Assembly: GCA_021324045.1 (NCBI GenBank)
Contig: JAJPJV010000013.1
Coordinates: 1 to 59,747 of the forward strand
Direction: 5' to 3'
Origin: Actinomycetota bacterium
Lineage (GTDB): Bacteria > Actinomycetota > Acidimicrobiia > Acidimicrobiales > RAAP-2
DNA length: 59,747 bases
The notes beneath the pieces were generated by a model. The model was not told the DNA's origin, did no database searches, and worked only from the letters and a program-made list of their open reading frames with translations. The translations under genes were made by a program, and so were the position numbers. Positions 42,049 through 51,580 of this stretch are shown piece by piece. Position 1 is the first letter of the stretch, and each line of letters begins with the position of its first letter.

Positions 42049-42918
42049 TCAGTGCGCCGAAGCGGGAACGAAGGTGCAGCGACCCTCGGAGAGGACCGTT
42101 TCTCCCGCAGCGTTCTTGGTGGTGAAGACAGCGCTGGAGTCGCCCTCGAGCCACATCGAGATCGTGAGGCTTTCGCCGGGGAAGACGGGCTTGGAGAAGC
42201 GGCCTTCCATCGAGCGAAACCGTGCCGCGTCGGAGTTGCACAAGGTGTGCAGGAGCGCGCGGCCCGTGAAGCCATAGGTGCAGAGGCCGTGGAGGATGGG
42301 TCGCGGGAATCCCGCACGCTTGGCGAACTCGGGATCCGAATGGAGCGGATTGCGGTCACCGCTCAGGCGGTAGATGAGCGCCTGGTCCTCACGGGTCCGG
42401 TAGGTCACGACGTGGTCTGGTTCGCGCTCCGGCGGTACGTTGCGCGGCCCTGAAGGACCACGGTCGCCGCCGAACCCCCCGGCCCCCCGGATGAAGGCCG
42501 AGGAACGGGTTCGTACCCGCCGCTGCCCGGTCTCAGGGTCCACCCCGACCGACTCGTACGCGATCACCATCCCCGATCCCTTGTCGTAGATGCCAGTGAT
42601 GGTGGTCGTCACCGAGAGCGTCCCGGAGGTGGGGATGGCGTCGTCCAGCTCGAACGCCTGCTCACCATGCACCAGGTTCGCCATGTCGATCTCGCCGACC
42701 GCCGACAGGTTCGGGCCACCGCTCCCGATGATCACGGCGAAGGTGGGGAGTACCTGTTGGGTGACGCCGATGCTGTTCTCCGTCGTGAACGCCAGCTCCG
42801 AGAGGGGGTCCTCTGCGCCGGCGCCCACGCCGACCGCGTACAGCAACGCGTCCTTCGAGGTCCACGAGCGCTCGAAGGGCCCGCTCGTTGTCCCGACCGC
42901 ATCGAGGTTCACCTTCAC
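42049..42918 (-). CDS. MaoC-type (R)-specific enoyl-CoA hydratase (hydratase 2)
   Basis: A 289-residue double-hotdog hydratase like the hydratase-2 part of multifunctional enzyme 2. The first, degenerate hotdog starts VKVNLDAVGTTSGPF; the second carries the active-site motif YRLSGDRNPLHSDPEFAKRA (Asp and His) and FPRPILHGLCTYG. The start at GTG 42918 matches family N-termini; the open frame runs 300 bases further without support. It would hydrate an enoyl-CoA before the SDR-type dehydrogenase acts. It heads the MaoC-DUF35-thiolase-ligase set. Confidence 0.88.
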   Translation of the reverse strand: MKVNLDAVGTTSGPFERSWTSKDALLYAVGVGAGAEDPLSELAFTTENSIGVTQQVLPTFAVIIGSGGPNLSAVGEIDMANLVHGEQAFELDDAIPTSGTLSVTTTITGIYDKGSGMVIAYESVGVDPETGQRRVRTRSSAFIRGAGGFGGDRGPSGPRNVPPEREPDHVVTYRTREDQALIYRLSGDRNPLHSDPEFAKRAGFPRPILHGLCTYGFTGRALLHTLCNSDAARFRSMEGRFSKPVFPGESLTISMWLEGDSSAVFTTKNAAGETVLSEGRCTFVPASAH

Positions 42919-43168
42919 GACCGTCACTCCTGTCTCCAGACCGATTGGGGTCTCGAAGGCCCGCCGCGGGTGGCGCCGTCGCGGGCTCAGCCTGCGATCA
43001 GCAGGCTTAGCGCAGCCGACCACTGATCCGCCACTCCATGGCGACTTCTTGCGTGCCGGCCTGCGCGCCCCGGCACGCGCGGGTGTCAGGTGCCCTCGAG
43101 CACCGGGCTCGGTCGTGCGCGCCGACGGGCTGAAGGGCGGGAACGACGCCCCCGTAAGGTGTCCGGTG

Positions 43169-44515
43169 ATGGAGTCCCCGAGCTGTCCGGTTCTCGAGTT
43201 CGCAGCCTCGGGTGCGATGTGGCTCACCGGCGAAGCGGACGGTCCTCCCGCGGTGCTCGAGGCCCCGCTCGTCGGCGCGCTCCGAGCCGCCTGCGAACAG
43301 ATCGCGTTCCTCAGTGGTCAGCTCGGCGAGCGCGTGGTCCTCGATCCTGCCCTCGTGTTGACCGAACGAGCAGCCCGGCGAGGGTTCCGCCGATCTGGGC
43401 GAACCTCGCTCAACGGGTCGTGCCGGCTCCTCCGAGCGCCGGACGGCTGGCTGGCGGTCAACTTGGCTCGCCCGAGCGACTTGGAGCTCCTCCCGGCGGT
43501 GCTCCACCCGCTCGCCGCCTCCTCAGCCCGAAGGGGGCCGGTGCTGGGCGCGCCCGCACGATCGGCGAGCCAGGGGTCCGAGCCACCGGCCGATCAGCTG
43601 GCGAGGAGGGAGGAGGCCTGGGCGCTCTTGGAGCGTGCGGCATGGGTCGTCGGAGCCCACGCGCTCGTGGAACGGGCACAGTTGGTGGGCATCGCGGCCG
43701 CGGTCTTGCCCAGCGGGCCTTCGGTGTGGCCCCGAGCGGTGCGGCTCGTGCCCTTCGGCCGGGGGCGGCCGGGGGCCCGCCAATGGGGCGCGCGACCGAT
43801 GGTGGTGGATTTCTCGGCGCTGTGGGCAGGGCCGCTCTGCGCGTTCGTCCTTGGCGCGGCGGGTGCCAGAGTGGTCAAGGTCGAGGATCCCGCACGCCCC
43901 GATCCTGCGCGAGGGAGTGACCCCGCCTTGTTCGATCGCCTCCACGGAGGCCACGAGCTTGTGGCGGTCGGCTTTCGCAGTGAGGAGGGAAGGCGGCGGT
44001 TGCGGGAGCTCGTCGAGGAGGCCGACATCGTCATCGAAGCCTCTCGACCCCGCGCACTCGAGCACCTTGGGCTGTCCCCGGCGCGCTTTCTGGCGGCCCG
44101 GACCGGTCGGAGCTGGGTCAGCATCACCGGGTACGGACGCCATGGGCCGTACGCCAACCGTGTGGCATTCGGCGACGACGCGGCCGTCGCCGGGGGCCTC
44201 GTCGCCTGGTCCACTCGAAGGACCCCGGTCTTCTGTGCTGACGCCGTTGCCGATCCGTTGAGCGGGATCTACGCCGCGCTCGGTGCGCTGCGTTCCCAGT
44301 CGCTGGGTGGGGGGCATCTCGTCGACGTGTCGATGGCGGCGGCCAGCGCTTCGGTGGCAGCGAGCGGGCCACGTTGCGACCGTCCCCACCGGGTCGTCTG
44401 GGAGCCGGCGGGCGGATGGTTGGTGTGCCACGACGCGATCTGCCAGCCGGTGGTCGATCCGCTGGCGTCGGCGCCGCAGATCCCCCGAAGGGGGCCATGC
44501 CCGACCTCGTCATAA
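43169..44515 (+). CDS. Class III (CaiB/BaiF) CoA-transferase family protein
   Basis: A 448-residue protein. The second half is clear CaiB/BaiF: VVDFSALWAGPLCAFVLGAA, GARVVKVEDPARPDPARG, then ITGYGRHGPYANRVAFGDDA, where the Asp lies near the catalytic position. The N-terminal half (about 200 residues) is poorly conserved and Arg/Ala-rich. TAAGGT (43155-43160) ends 8 bases before the ATG, so it may be leaderless. It would move CoA between acids. The next gene overlaps its end by 19 bp. Confidence 0.78.
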   Translation: MESPSCPVLEFAASGAMWLTGEADGPPAVLEAPLVGALRAACEQIAFLSGQLGERVVLDPALVLTERAARRGFRRSGRTSLNGSCRLLRAPDGWLAVNLARPSDLELLPAVLHPLAASSARRGPVLGAPARSASQGSEPPADQLARREEAWALLERAAWVVGAHALVERAQLVGIAAAVLPSGPSVWPRAVRLVPFGRGRPGARQWGARPMVVDFSALWAGPLCAFVLGAAGARVVKVEDPARPDPARGSDPALFDRLHGGHELVAVGFRSEEGRRRLRELVEEADIVIEASRPRALEHLGLSPARFLAARTGRSWVSITGYGRHGPYANRVAFGDDAAVAGGLVAWSTRRTPVFCADAVADPLSGIYAALGALRSQSLGGGHLVDVSMAAASASVAASGPRCDRPHRVVWEPAGGWLVCHDAICQPVVDPLASAPQIPRRGPCPTSS

Positions 44516-46029
44516 AACGGGCCGAGATCGGTCCGCCTATACCGTGGGCCCATGGGCGCCGCCGTCGGGTTCGCCCTCGGGACCACGAGCGCACCGCGTC
44601 AGCCCTGGGAGACATCCGGATCCACGACGGGGTCATCACCGAGGTCGGACCCCACCTCGCCGTCGACCGGGCCGACGAGGTGGTCGATGCCGGCGGTTGC
44701 GGCGTCATTCCCGGTCTGCACGATCACCACGTTCATCTCTACGCGGCAGCGGCCGCGCGAACGTCGCTTCGCGTCGGGCCTCCACAGGTCCGCGACGCTA
44801 AGCAGTTCGAAGCAGCGCTGCGTCAAGCGGATCGGTCTCTGCCTCCGGACCGCTGGCTCCGGGGTGTCGGCTATCACGACAGCGTTGCCGGGCGCCTCGA
44901 TCGGCGCATGCTCGACGCGATCGTCCCAGGGCGGCCGGTTCGGATCCAACACCGCAGCGGGGTTGAGTGGGTGCTCAACAGCGCGGCGCTCGAGCAGCTC
45001 CCGCGTGCAGAGCTCGATCGCGACGGGGTCGAGCGGGACGAGGAAGGGGTTCCCACCGGTCGGTTGATCCGGATGGACCAATGGCTCGCCAGCGTGCTCC
45101 CGGCTGCAGCGCTCGACCTCCGTGCAGTCAGCGCAACGGCGGCGGCCGCCGGGGTCACCGGCTTCACCGACGCGACACCATTGGCGACAGCCGAAGCGTG
45201 CGAGCGGCTGTTCACGGCGAAACGCACCGGGGAGATCGTTCAGCGCCTGACGTTGATGACGGCTCCGGGTCTTGGGAGCGCTGGGGGCGCCGGTGACCGG
45301 GAGCGTTGCGAACCGGACTCGTCGGCAATCCCTGTACGCACTGCGACGGCGAGCGGGGTTCGCTTGGGTCCGGTCAAGATCGTGCTCGACGACGCCCTCC
45401 TTCCCAGCCTCGAGGAGCTCGGGGGTTGGGTGGCGAACGCGCACCGGCAGCGGCGGCCAGTGGCCGTCCATTGCGTCACTCGGGTGCAAGCGGCGCTGAC
45501 AGTGGCAGCCCTGGTTGCGGTGGGAAGCGTCGAAGGCGATCGGATCGAGCACGGGTCGCTGCTCTCCCGCGATCTTGCCGTGACGCTGGAGCGCTTGGGG
45601 GTCACGGTAGTGACGAATCCCGGTTTCGTCTACGAACGCGGCGATACCTACTGGCACGAGCTCGAGCCCGCCGAGTTGGACGACCTCTACCGTTGCGCGT
45701 CGCTGCAGGCTGCAGGGGTTGCTGTGGCTGCCGGAACCGACGCCCCGTTCGGGCCGGCGGACCCGTGGGTGGCCATTCGCGCCGCGAGCACCCGCATGAC
45801 CGCCGGTGGCAGACTGCTCGGAACCGACGAGCGCCTCACCCCGTGGGCTGCGCTGTCGCTGTTCTTCGGGACCGCGGAGGCACCGGCAACCCCTCGGAGC
45901 CTGAGCGCCGGGCAGCCCGGCGATCTCTGCGTGCTCAAGGTCCCCTTGGCGGAGGCGCTCAGGGCCTTGGACTCGGCGGTGGTCGGGGTGACGATCCTCG
46001 GTGGGCAGGTCGTCTCCAGCGCGTGGTAG
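44497..46029 (+). CDS. Amidohydrolase-3 family metal-dependent hydrolase
   Basis: A 510-residue amidohydrolase. VIPGLHDHHVHLYAAAAA holds the first metal ligands, RIEHGSLLS and VAAGTDAPFGPADPWVAI the later His and Asp. This order fits the amidohydrolase-3 branch, which includes amide- and exo-acting deacetylases. The start ATG 44497 (AAGGGGG before it) overlaps the CoA-transferase end. It is unlike the amidohydrolase-2 protein at 55669. Substrate unknown. Confidence 0.83.
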   Translation: MPDLVIKRAEIGPPIPWAHGRRRRVRPRDHERTASALGDIRIHDGVITEVGPHLAVDRADEVVDAGGCGVIPGLHDHHVHLYAAAAARTSLRVGPPQVRDAKQFEAALRQADRSLPPDRWLRGVGYHDSVAGRLDRRMLDAIVPGRPVRIQHRSGVEWVLNSAALEQLPRAELDRDGVERDEEGVPTGRLIRMDQWLASVLPAAALDLRAVSATAAAAGVTGFTDATPLATAEACERLFTAKRTGEIVQRLTLMTAPGLGSAGGAGDRERCEPDSSAIPVRTATASGVRLGPVKIVLDDALLPSLEELGGWVANAHRQRRPVAVHCVTRVQAALTVAALVAVGSVEGDRIEHGSLLSRDLAVTLERLGVTVVTNPGFVYERGDTYWHELEPAELDDLYRCASLQAAGVAVAAGTDAPFGPADPWVAIRAASTRMTAGGRLLGTDERLTPWAALSLFFGTAEAPATPRSLSAGQPGDLCVLKVPLAEALRALDSAVVGVTILGGQVVSSAW

Positions 46030-46111
46030 ACCTCGCTCGACGTCAGGCCCGCCGGCGGGGTACCGCACGCGGTCGTGTCGGAACCGAGTCCCATCGAACC
46101 ACGAAGCCGAG

Positions 46112-47122
46112 ATGCGCCAATACGAGTTTTCGGTCAAGGAGTTCACGGAGCTGCTCGCGACGAGCCCCGGCATCGAGGACCTGGTCGATGTCGATGGGAC
46201 GGTTGCGGTCGTGCGGTTGGATGACGACGCCGACGTGCCCGTGGATCACCGCCTCATCGAACGGGTGGCGGTCCTGCCCATGGTCCTCGTAGGGGTACGC
46301 GCCGGTGCGGACGGGACTGATCCACGGGCCGTGCCATTCGCTCCGTACTGCGACGTCATCATTTCGGAGGACCCTTCGACGCTCGAGCCGATCATCGAGT
46401 CGGTGGCAATCGCGCCGCGTGCTGCGACCGCGCTGGCCATGCTTCTGCGGGCCAGCGAGCACCGGTCCATTGGCGATGGGCTCGTTGCCGAGTCAGCCGT
46501 GTACTCGATGCTCCAGGGGGGCCCCGAGTTCGCCGCCTGGCGTCGGAGCCGCCCCGTCCGCCAGCGATTCGAGGCCGGCCCCGCCGTCCGAATCTCTCGC
46601 TCGGGGAACACCCTCGAGCTCGTCCTTGACCGTCCACAGGTCCGCAACGCGCTGAACGTCGCCATGCGCGACGAGCTCTACGAGGCCTTGACCATGGCCG
46701 CGGCGGAGCCTGACGTGCACGTCCACCTCCGTGGGGAGGGTGCGACGTTCTGTGCCGGAGGCGATCTCGACGAATTCGGCTCCTTCCCCGACCCGGCGAC
46801 CGCGCACCTCATCCGCCTCGCTCGGAGCATCGGGCACCTCATCGCCGGGATCTCCGAGCGGGTCACCGCACATGTCCACGGCGCCTGCATGGGCTCGGGC
46901 ATTGAGCTCCCGGCCTTCGCCGGGCGGGTCGTTGCCCGTGAGGGTGCGACGTTCGGCCTCCCCGAGGTCCGCCTCGGGCTCATCCCCGGGGCGGGAGGAA
47001 CGGTGAGCATCACCCGGAGAATTGGACGGCATCGAACCGCATATCTCGCGTTGAGCGCCCAGCAGATCGATGCCGTGCTTGCCTATCAGTGGCAGCTGGT
47101 CGACGAGATCGTCTCCCAGTGA
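46112..47122 (+). CDS. Crotonase-family protein with degenerate N-terminal half
   Basis: A 336-residue protein. The C-terminal half (about residues 160-330) is a recognisable crotonase: VLDRPQVRNALN, FCAGGDLDEFG, HGACMGSGIELPAFAG and FGLPEVRLGLIPGAGG with the canonical Glu. The N-terminal 155 residues are a vestigial domain of similar size: CDVIISEDPSTLEPIIESVA and DGLVAESAVYSMLQGG follow, without catalytic loops. Such double proteins recur in actinobacteria. ATG 46112 has no strong ribosome site. Confidence 0.78.
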   Translation: MRQYEFSVKEFTELLATSPGIEDLVDVDGTVAVVRLDDDADVPVDHRLIERVAVLPMVLVGVRAGADGTDPRAVPFAPYCDVIISEDPSTLEPIIESVAIAPRAATALAMLLRASEHRSIGDGLVAESAVYSMLQGGPEFAAWRRSRPVRQRFEAGPAVRISRSGNTLELVLDRPQVRNALNVAMRDELYEALTMAAAEPDVHVHLRGEGATFCAGGDLDEFGSFPDPATAHLIRLARSIGHLIAGISERVTAHVHGACMGSGIELPAFAGRVVAREGATFGLPEVRLGLIPGAGGTVSITRRIGRHRTAYLALSAQQIDAVLAYQWQLVDEIVSQ

Positions 47123-47147
47123 GGACCGCTGAGATCGGAGGGGACTG

Positions 47148-48065
47148 ATGACCCGAGTGCTTCGCTTCTTCCTCGTGGTTGGGATCTTGGCCGTTACCCT
47201 GGCTGTCGTCGGCGATGCTCGCGCATCGGCAGCGCCGCCGGTTCGTTACGACCTCGCGCTCGGTGACTCGCTCTCACGCGGCGTCCAGCCGAATGCCCGC
47301 GGGGTGTCCCTCGAGACCAACGAGGGGTACGCCGAGCAGCTGTTCCAGATCGAACGGCGGCGCATTCCGGGCCTCAGGCTCGTGCAGCTCGGGTGCCCCG
47401 GGGAGACCACGGGGAGCATGATCACCGGTCATGGCAACGCAGATGCGGGCCTCTTCCACTGTCGACCGGCTGGTGGATCACAGCTCAAGGCCGCCGAGCG
47501 CTTCCTGCGTGCTCACCATCGGCGCGGCGAGGTGGCATTCGTGACCATCGACATCGGGGCGAACGACGTCGATGGCTGCGCGGCCCCGGGCGTGAACCTT
47601 GCGGCCTGCGTCGCAAAGGGCGAAGCATCCATCGCGGCGGACCTGCCAGTCATTCTCGATGGGATCCGGCACGCGGCTGCGGCAGGCACCCCGCTCGTCG
47701 GGATGACCTTGTACGACCCGGTGCTGGCCGCCTACTTCAATGCTGACGCGAGCGTCAGGTCTTTGGTCGACGTGTCCATCGCCGTGCTCGAAAAGGTCAA
47801 TGCAGAGATCGCTTCCGCCGACCGCGCGGCGGGGTTCAGGACGGCCGATGTGGCCGGAGCCTTCGAGAGCTACAACCTGGGGCACCTTGTGCCCTTCAAC
47901 GGTCAGATGGTCCCGGTGAACGTGGTGAGGGTCTGCAGCTGGACATGGGCCTGCACGCCTCCACCCAACGGGACGACGTCACCCATTGGCAACATCCATG
48001 CCAACGACAACGGGTACGCGGTCATCGCCCAGGCATTCGCCCATGCCCTCGGCAGCCTGCGCTGA
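47148..48065 (+). CDS. Secreted SGNH/GDSL hydrolase
   Basis: A 305-residue exported esterase or lipase. Signal peptide RFFLVVGILAVTLAVVGDAR ends around ASA (residues 26-28). Block I is LALGDSLSRG with Ser41, block III GANDVDG, and block V HANDNGYAVI holds the Asp/His pair. The oxyanion Gly is in LVQLGCPGETTGS. Four or more cysteines suit an extracellular protein. RBS GGAGGGG precedes the ATG. It could release fatty acids for uptake and breakdown by the surrounding genes. Confidence 0.87.
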   Translation: MTRVLRFFLVVGILAVTLAVVGDARASAAPPVRYDLALGDSLSRGVQPNARGVSLETNEGYAEQLFQIERRRIPGLRLVQLGCPGETTGSMITGHGNADAGLFHCRPAGGSQLKAAERFLRAHHRRGEVAFVTIDIGANDVDGCAAPGVNLAACVAKGEASIAADLPVILDGIRHAAAAGTPLVGMTLYDPVLAAYFNADASVRSLVDVSIAVLEKVNAEIASADRAAGFRTADVAGAFESYNLGHLVPFNGQMVPVNVVRVCSWTWACTPPPNGTTSPIGNIHANDNGYAVIAQAFAHALGSLR

Positions 48066-48088
48066 TCGCTGGATCCCCTTGGCGGCGA

Positions 48089-49312
48089 TCAGCCGTTCGG
48101 GGAGCGAACCGCGAAGGGTGTTTGCCTCGACGCCCGCATGCCGACCTCGACGATCCCCCGCTCGGGGCCACGAATGAACATCGAATTGCCGAAGTCGAGG
48201 TCGCGGAGGTGGTACTCGGGGGCAACGTGGAGGAGCTGCTCGATGGCGATGCGCGTCTCTAGGCGTGCCAGAGGGGCCCCGAGACACAGGTGCGGCCCGA
48301 AGCCAAATGCCAGGTGCCCCTTGGCCTCCCGGGAGACGTCGAAGCGGTCGGGTTGCACCCAGCGGCGTGGGTCACGGTTCGCGGCGGAGTTCATGACGTA
48401 GACGTTCTCACCGGCTGAGATCTCCATGCCGTCGAGGACGGTCTCTGCCAGCGCGCGGCGGGGCAGCCATTGCACCGCGCCGAACCAGCGCAAGCCCTCT
48501 TCGATCGCTGCGGGGAGGAGCGACGGGTCCTCGACGGCCAGCCGTCGCTGGTCCGGGTTCCGTTCCAGGGCGATCAGGCAGTTGGCCATCGTCTTGGCCG
48601 TCGTGTCGTACCCGGCGATCAGCAACAGGACCGCAGTCGAGCGGATCTCCTCGTCGGTCATCGCCTTGTCGCTCGGCAGATTGAGCATGTAGGTGAGCAG
48701 GTCGTCGGGCTGCTCCCGGCGGTGTCGCTCCATCTCCTCGCGGAGGTACTCGTTGATCTCGGTCGCGGCCCGCCGCAGGACTGCCCGGGTCTCGTCGTCC
48801 TCGAAGCCGAACGACAGGTTCGTGACGACCTCGTGGGACCAGCGCCGAAAGTCTCCGTAGCGCTCTTCGGGCACGCCAAGCATGTCGGCCACGATCACCG
48901 TCGGCAGCATCGTGAAATCGTTGATCAGGTCGAAGTGGTCATCGCCAGCGACGAGTGGTGCCAACAGCTGCTCGACGACTTGGGTGACACGGCGCTCCCA
49001 TTTCGCCACCGCGTTGCGGGTGAACAGCGGAGCGAGCGCCGCGCGCAGCCGGTGGTGATAAGGCCCATCCACGGTGATCATGTTGGGAGCCTCGAACCAG
49101 AAGGTCAGTTCCGGATCACCCGCAAGGATGGCGAAATGGTTGCCCGAGTCGGTCAGCACCGAGACCGCTTCGTCGTAGCCGACCACCACCCAACCCTGGA
49201 GCGGCTCGCTCCACACCACGTTGCCGACCGCTCGGATCTCCTCATAGAGGGGGAAGGGATCCTCCAGGAACGCCGGGTCAAAGAAGTTCGTGTCCGACTG
49301 CCTGCGGTCCAA
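48089..49312 (-). CDS. Cytochrome P450
   Basis: A 407-residue soluble P450. I-helix AGYDTTAKTMA, K-helix EEGLRWF (ExxR) and heme loop FGFGPHLCLGA with the ligand Cys at about 343. Such enzymes are CYP-type hydroxylases of lipids or polycyclics, fed by ferredoxin; no ferredoxin gene is near. TTG 49312 has AAGGAGG 7 bases upstream. A TetR gene is divergent. Confidence 0.92.
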   Translation of the reverse strand: MDRRQSDTNFFDPAFLEDPFPLYEEIRAVGNVVWSEPLQGWVVVGYDEAVSVLTDSGNHFAILAGDPELTFWFEAPNMITVDGPYHHRLRAALAPLFTRNAVAKWERRVTQVVEQLLAPLVAGDDHFDLINDFTMLPTVIVADMLGVPEERYGDFRRWSHEVVTNLSFGFEDDETRAVLRRAATEINEYLREEMERHRREQPDDLLTYMLNLPSDKAMTDEEIRSTAVLLLIAGYDTTAKTMANCLIALERNPDQRRLAVEDPSLLPAAIEEGLRWFGAVQWLPRRALAETVLDGMEISAGENVYVMNSAANRDPRRWVQPDRFDVSREAKGHLAFGFGPHLCLGAPLARLETRIAIEQLLHVAPEYHLRDLDFGNSMFIRGPERGIVEVGMRASRQTPFAVRSPNG

Positions 49313-49352
49313 CCTTCCCCCTCCTTCGCGTCCGGCACTTCTCCGGGCAGGC

Positions 49353-49380
49353 CGGAGTGCTCAACCCCTGTTTAACTCCG
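49353..49380. promoter_or_regulatory. Dyad between P450 and TetR genes
   Basis: CGGAGT (49353-49358) and ACTCCG (49375-49380) are an inverted pair spaced by 16 bases in the 141-bp divergent region. It could be the operator of the TetR protein. Confidence 0.3.
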
Positions 49381-49453
49381 CGACGGACCTCGGTCAAGCG
49401 CGCTGGCGTGTGAGACTGGAGAGCGGTTCGCACGCAGGTCGAGGAGGGGACCA

Positions 49454-50074
49454 ATGGCTTCAGCGCGCCGGATCGGGACGGAGACCTCCAGGACGCGTGC
49501 GCGGCTGCTGGAGGTCACCGAGCGGCTCATGGTCGAAGAGAGCTTCGTCGCGGTGACCTCGCGCCGTGTTGCCAATGAGGCAGGGGTGAACCCAGCGCTG
49601 GTGCACTATTACTTCCCGACCCTCGACGATCTCTTCATCGCCGTGTTCCGGCACCGCACCGAGCGTCTCCTCCAGCGCCTTGCCGAGGATCTGCAGACGG
49701 ATCAACCGCTGTGGGCGATGTGGGAGTACAACAGCGACCGAACCGTGAGCGCCCTGGCGACCGAGTTCATGGCATTGGCCAATCACCGCAAGGCCATCCA
49801 GGCAGAGATCGCAGCCGTGGCGGAACGGATTCGTGCCATGCACCTCCGAGCGCTCGCTGACACCTTGGAGCGCCATGGGATCGACACAGAGATCTTCGCG
49901 CCTGCTGCCATTGTCACCTTGATGGTCGCGATCCCGCGCTCCATCGCGATCGAAGAGGCGCTGGGCATGACCGCCGGACATCGCGAGGTCCGTGCACTCG
50001 TGGAGCATCTCCTGGAGCGCCTCGAAGGACCCCGGCGCAAGGCCACGAAGACGGCGCCGGGAATGATCCGATGA
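49454..50074 (+). CDS. TetR/AcrR family regulator
   Basis: A 206-residue regulator. The HTH VTSRRVANEAGVNPALVHYY with YFPTLDDLFIAV is standard. The ATG follows GAGGAGGGG. It is divergent from the P450 gene and overlaps the thioesterase by ATGA, so it probably controls both. Confidence 0.88.
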   Translation: MASARRIGTETSRTRARLLEVTERLMVEESFVAVTSRRVANEAGVNPALVHYYFPTLDDLFIAVFRHRTERLLQRLAEDLQTDQPLWAMWEYNSDRTVSALATEFMALANHRKAIQAEIAAVAERIRAMHLRALADTLERHGIDTEIFAPAAIVTLMVAIPRSIAIEEALGMTAGHREVRALVEHLLERLEGPRRKATKTAPGMIR

Positions 50075-50496
50075 CCAAGGTCCCCCTCGACCGCATGTGG
50101 TCGGCGACCGTGGGCCTCGAGCTGCTCGCGGTCGGTGACGATGCGGTGACGGCAAGGCTCCCGATCACCGAGGGGGTGTGCCAGCCGATGGGTCTCGTGC
50201 ACGGTGGGATCTACGCCTGTGTCGGCGAAGAGCTCGCGAGCGTGGGCACCGGGCGCGTCGTGAGCCGAGAGGGCAAGTGGTGCGTGGGCCAGTCGAACCT
50301 CACGCACTTCTTCCGGCCGGCCGTGCTCGGCGGGACGCTGCACGGCGTGGCCCGACCCCTCCACCGAGGGCGCACCTCATGGGTGTGGGACGTCGAGATT
50401 CGCAACGACGACGGCCAGCTGTGTGCGCGCTCTACGGTCACCATGGCGGTTCGTGAGGGGACCCCGCCGACTGAAGGAACCCGCTCGAGAGCTTGA
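50071..50496 (+). CDS. PaaI-type hotdog thioesterase
   Basis: A 141-residue single hotdog protein. MGLVHGGIYACVGEELAS has the HGG motif and following Glu of the PaaI/4-hydroxybenzoyl-CoA thioesterase group. It would free CoA from an acyl-CoA. Translationally coupled to the TetR gene. Confidence 0.87.
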   Translation: MTKVPLDRMWSATVGLELLAVGDDAVTARLPITEGVCQPMGLVHGGIYACVGEELASVGTGRVVSREGKWCVGQSNLTHFFRPAVLGGTLHGVARPLHRGRTSWVWDVEIRNDDGQLCARSTVTMAVREGTPPTEGTRSRA

Positions 50497-50592
50497 GTAG
50501 CCTCGACTGAACGACTCGGTGCCTGCCTCACCCCGGCACGGGCAAGGCGGTGGCCCGGGGCAGGGGGCGATCTGGCGCGCTCGCGACGCTCG

Positions 50593-51567
50593 TCACGAAG
50601 GGCTCACGCGTGCTCGGAGGAGCTCGGCAAAGAGCCTCCATGCCGAGGAGCGGCGCTCGGCCTCGTCGATGACCTCGTAGATCCGACTGAGTGGCACTGC
50701 CTGGGCATGGCTCGCCAGCGCCGTTCGGTCGACGGCCAGCGCGTCGAACCACTCGGCGAACGCGCGCCCTGGTTCGGTCGAGGCACACGCGGTGTCGGAG
50801 GAGAAGCGTTTCAACCCGAGCACACGCGCTCGAAGGGGATCCGCGGAGGGCAAAGCCGGCCTCGGCGGAGGCTGGGCCTGGGATGAGGAGGACCCCAGCC
50901 GTCGGCGGACGCTGCGTACCGTCTCCGGAGAGGCACCCACTTGGCGGGCGATCGTCCGCAGCGAAGCTTGCGGCTGCTCGGCCAAGGCGGCGGCAATCCG
51001 TTCGCGTAGTCCCTCGGAGCGCACCGGGCGGTGCCGGCCGTCTCTGCCCTCGCGCCAGGTGCTCTCGATCGGCTTCGCTGGGTCCGTGGTGGTTCGCCGC
51101 AGTTTGCCGATGCTGCGTCTTGACAGACCGCACAGCTCCGCGAGGCGCCCGTCGGACCAGGTCGGGTGCGCTGCGAGCAGCTCGAGCGCAGCACGACGGC
51201 GTTCGAGGATGCTGAGGGGCAGCCCATGGGTCACGTTCTCGTGCAGAGCGATCAGGCGGACTTCTTCGAAGGGGCGATCGATCAGCAGGACCGCCACCAA
51301 CTCGAGGCCCAGCCGTCGCGCTGCCTCGAAGCGGTGGAGCCCGTCGACCACGGTCATCGACGCCTGGTGGACGAGCAGCGGGGGCCAGTGGCCGGCGAGC
51401 TCAAGGAGTGTTGTGAGGTGACCCTCGTCGACGGTCCGGGTTCGCAACGAGGGGCCGGGGCGCAGGGCCCGCAGCGCGACTGCCACCGGAGCCACGTGCC
51501 CCAGCTCGAAGGGGCGTGACGCGGCCTTTCGAGCTGTGTCCGCTTGCAGGTCGCTGGCGTGCAGCAT
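50593..51567 (-). CDS. StrR/ParB-domain transcriptional regulator
   Basis: A 324-residue protein. A ParB-type nucleotidase-fold domain (VDGLHRFEAARRLG and ENVTHGLPLSILERRRAALE) is followed by an HTH (SDGRLAELCGLSRRSIGKLR) and a second one (SLRTIARQVGASPETVRSVR). This order is that of StrR-type pathway regulators of antibiotic clusters, not of chromosomal ParB. No parA or antibiotic genes are near. The 8-bp inverted repeat 14 bases upstream suggests autoregulation. The ATG follows GGGGGA. Confidence 0.78.
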   Translation of the reverse strand: MLHASDLQADTARKAASRPFELGHVAPVAVALRALRPGPSLRTRTVDEGHLTTLLELAGHWPPLLVHQASMTVVDGLHRFEAARRLGLELVAVLLIDRPFEEVRLIALHENVTHGLPLSILERRRAALELLAAHPTWSDGRLAELCGLSRRSIGKLRRTTTDPAKPIESTWREGRDGRHRPVRSEGLRERIAAALAEQPQASLRTIARQVGASPETVRSVRRRLGSSSSQAQPPPRPALPSADPLRARVLGLKRFSSDTACASTEPGRAFAEWFDALAVDRTALASHAQAVPLSRIYEVIDEAERRSSAWRLFAELLRARVSPS

Positions 51568-51580
51568 TTTCCCCCAATCA

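Noticed and set aside
50593-51567. Chromosome-partition ParB and a nearby origin
   Set aside because: No parA, dnaA or parS-like cluster is present, and the domain order with two HTH segments fits StrR-type regulators.
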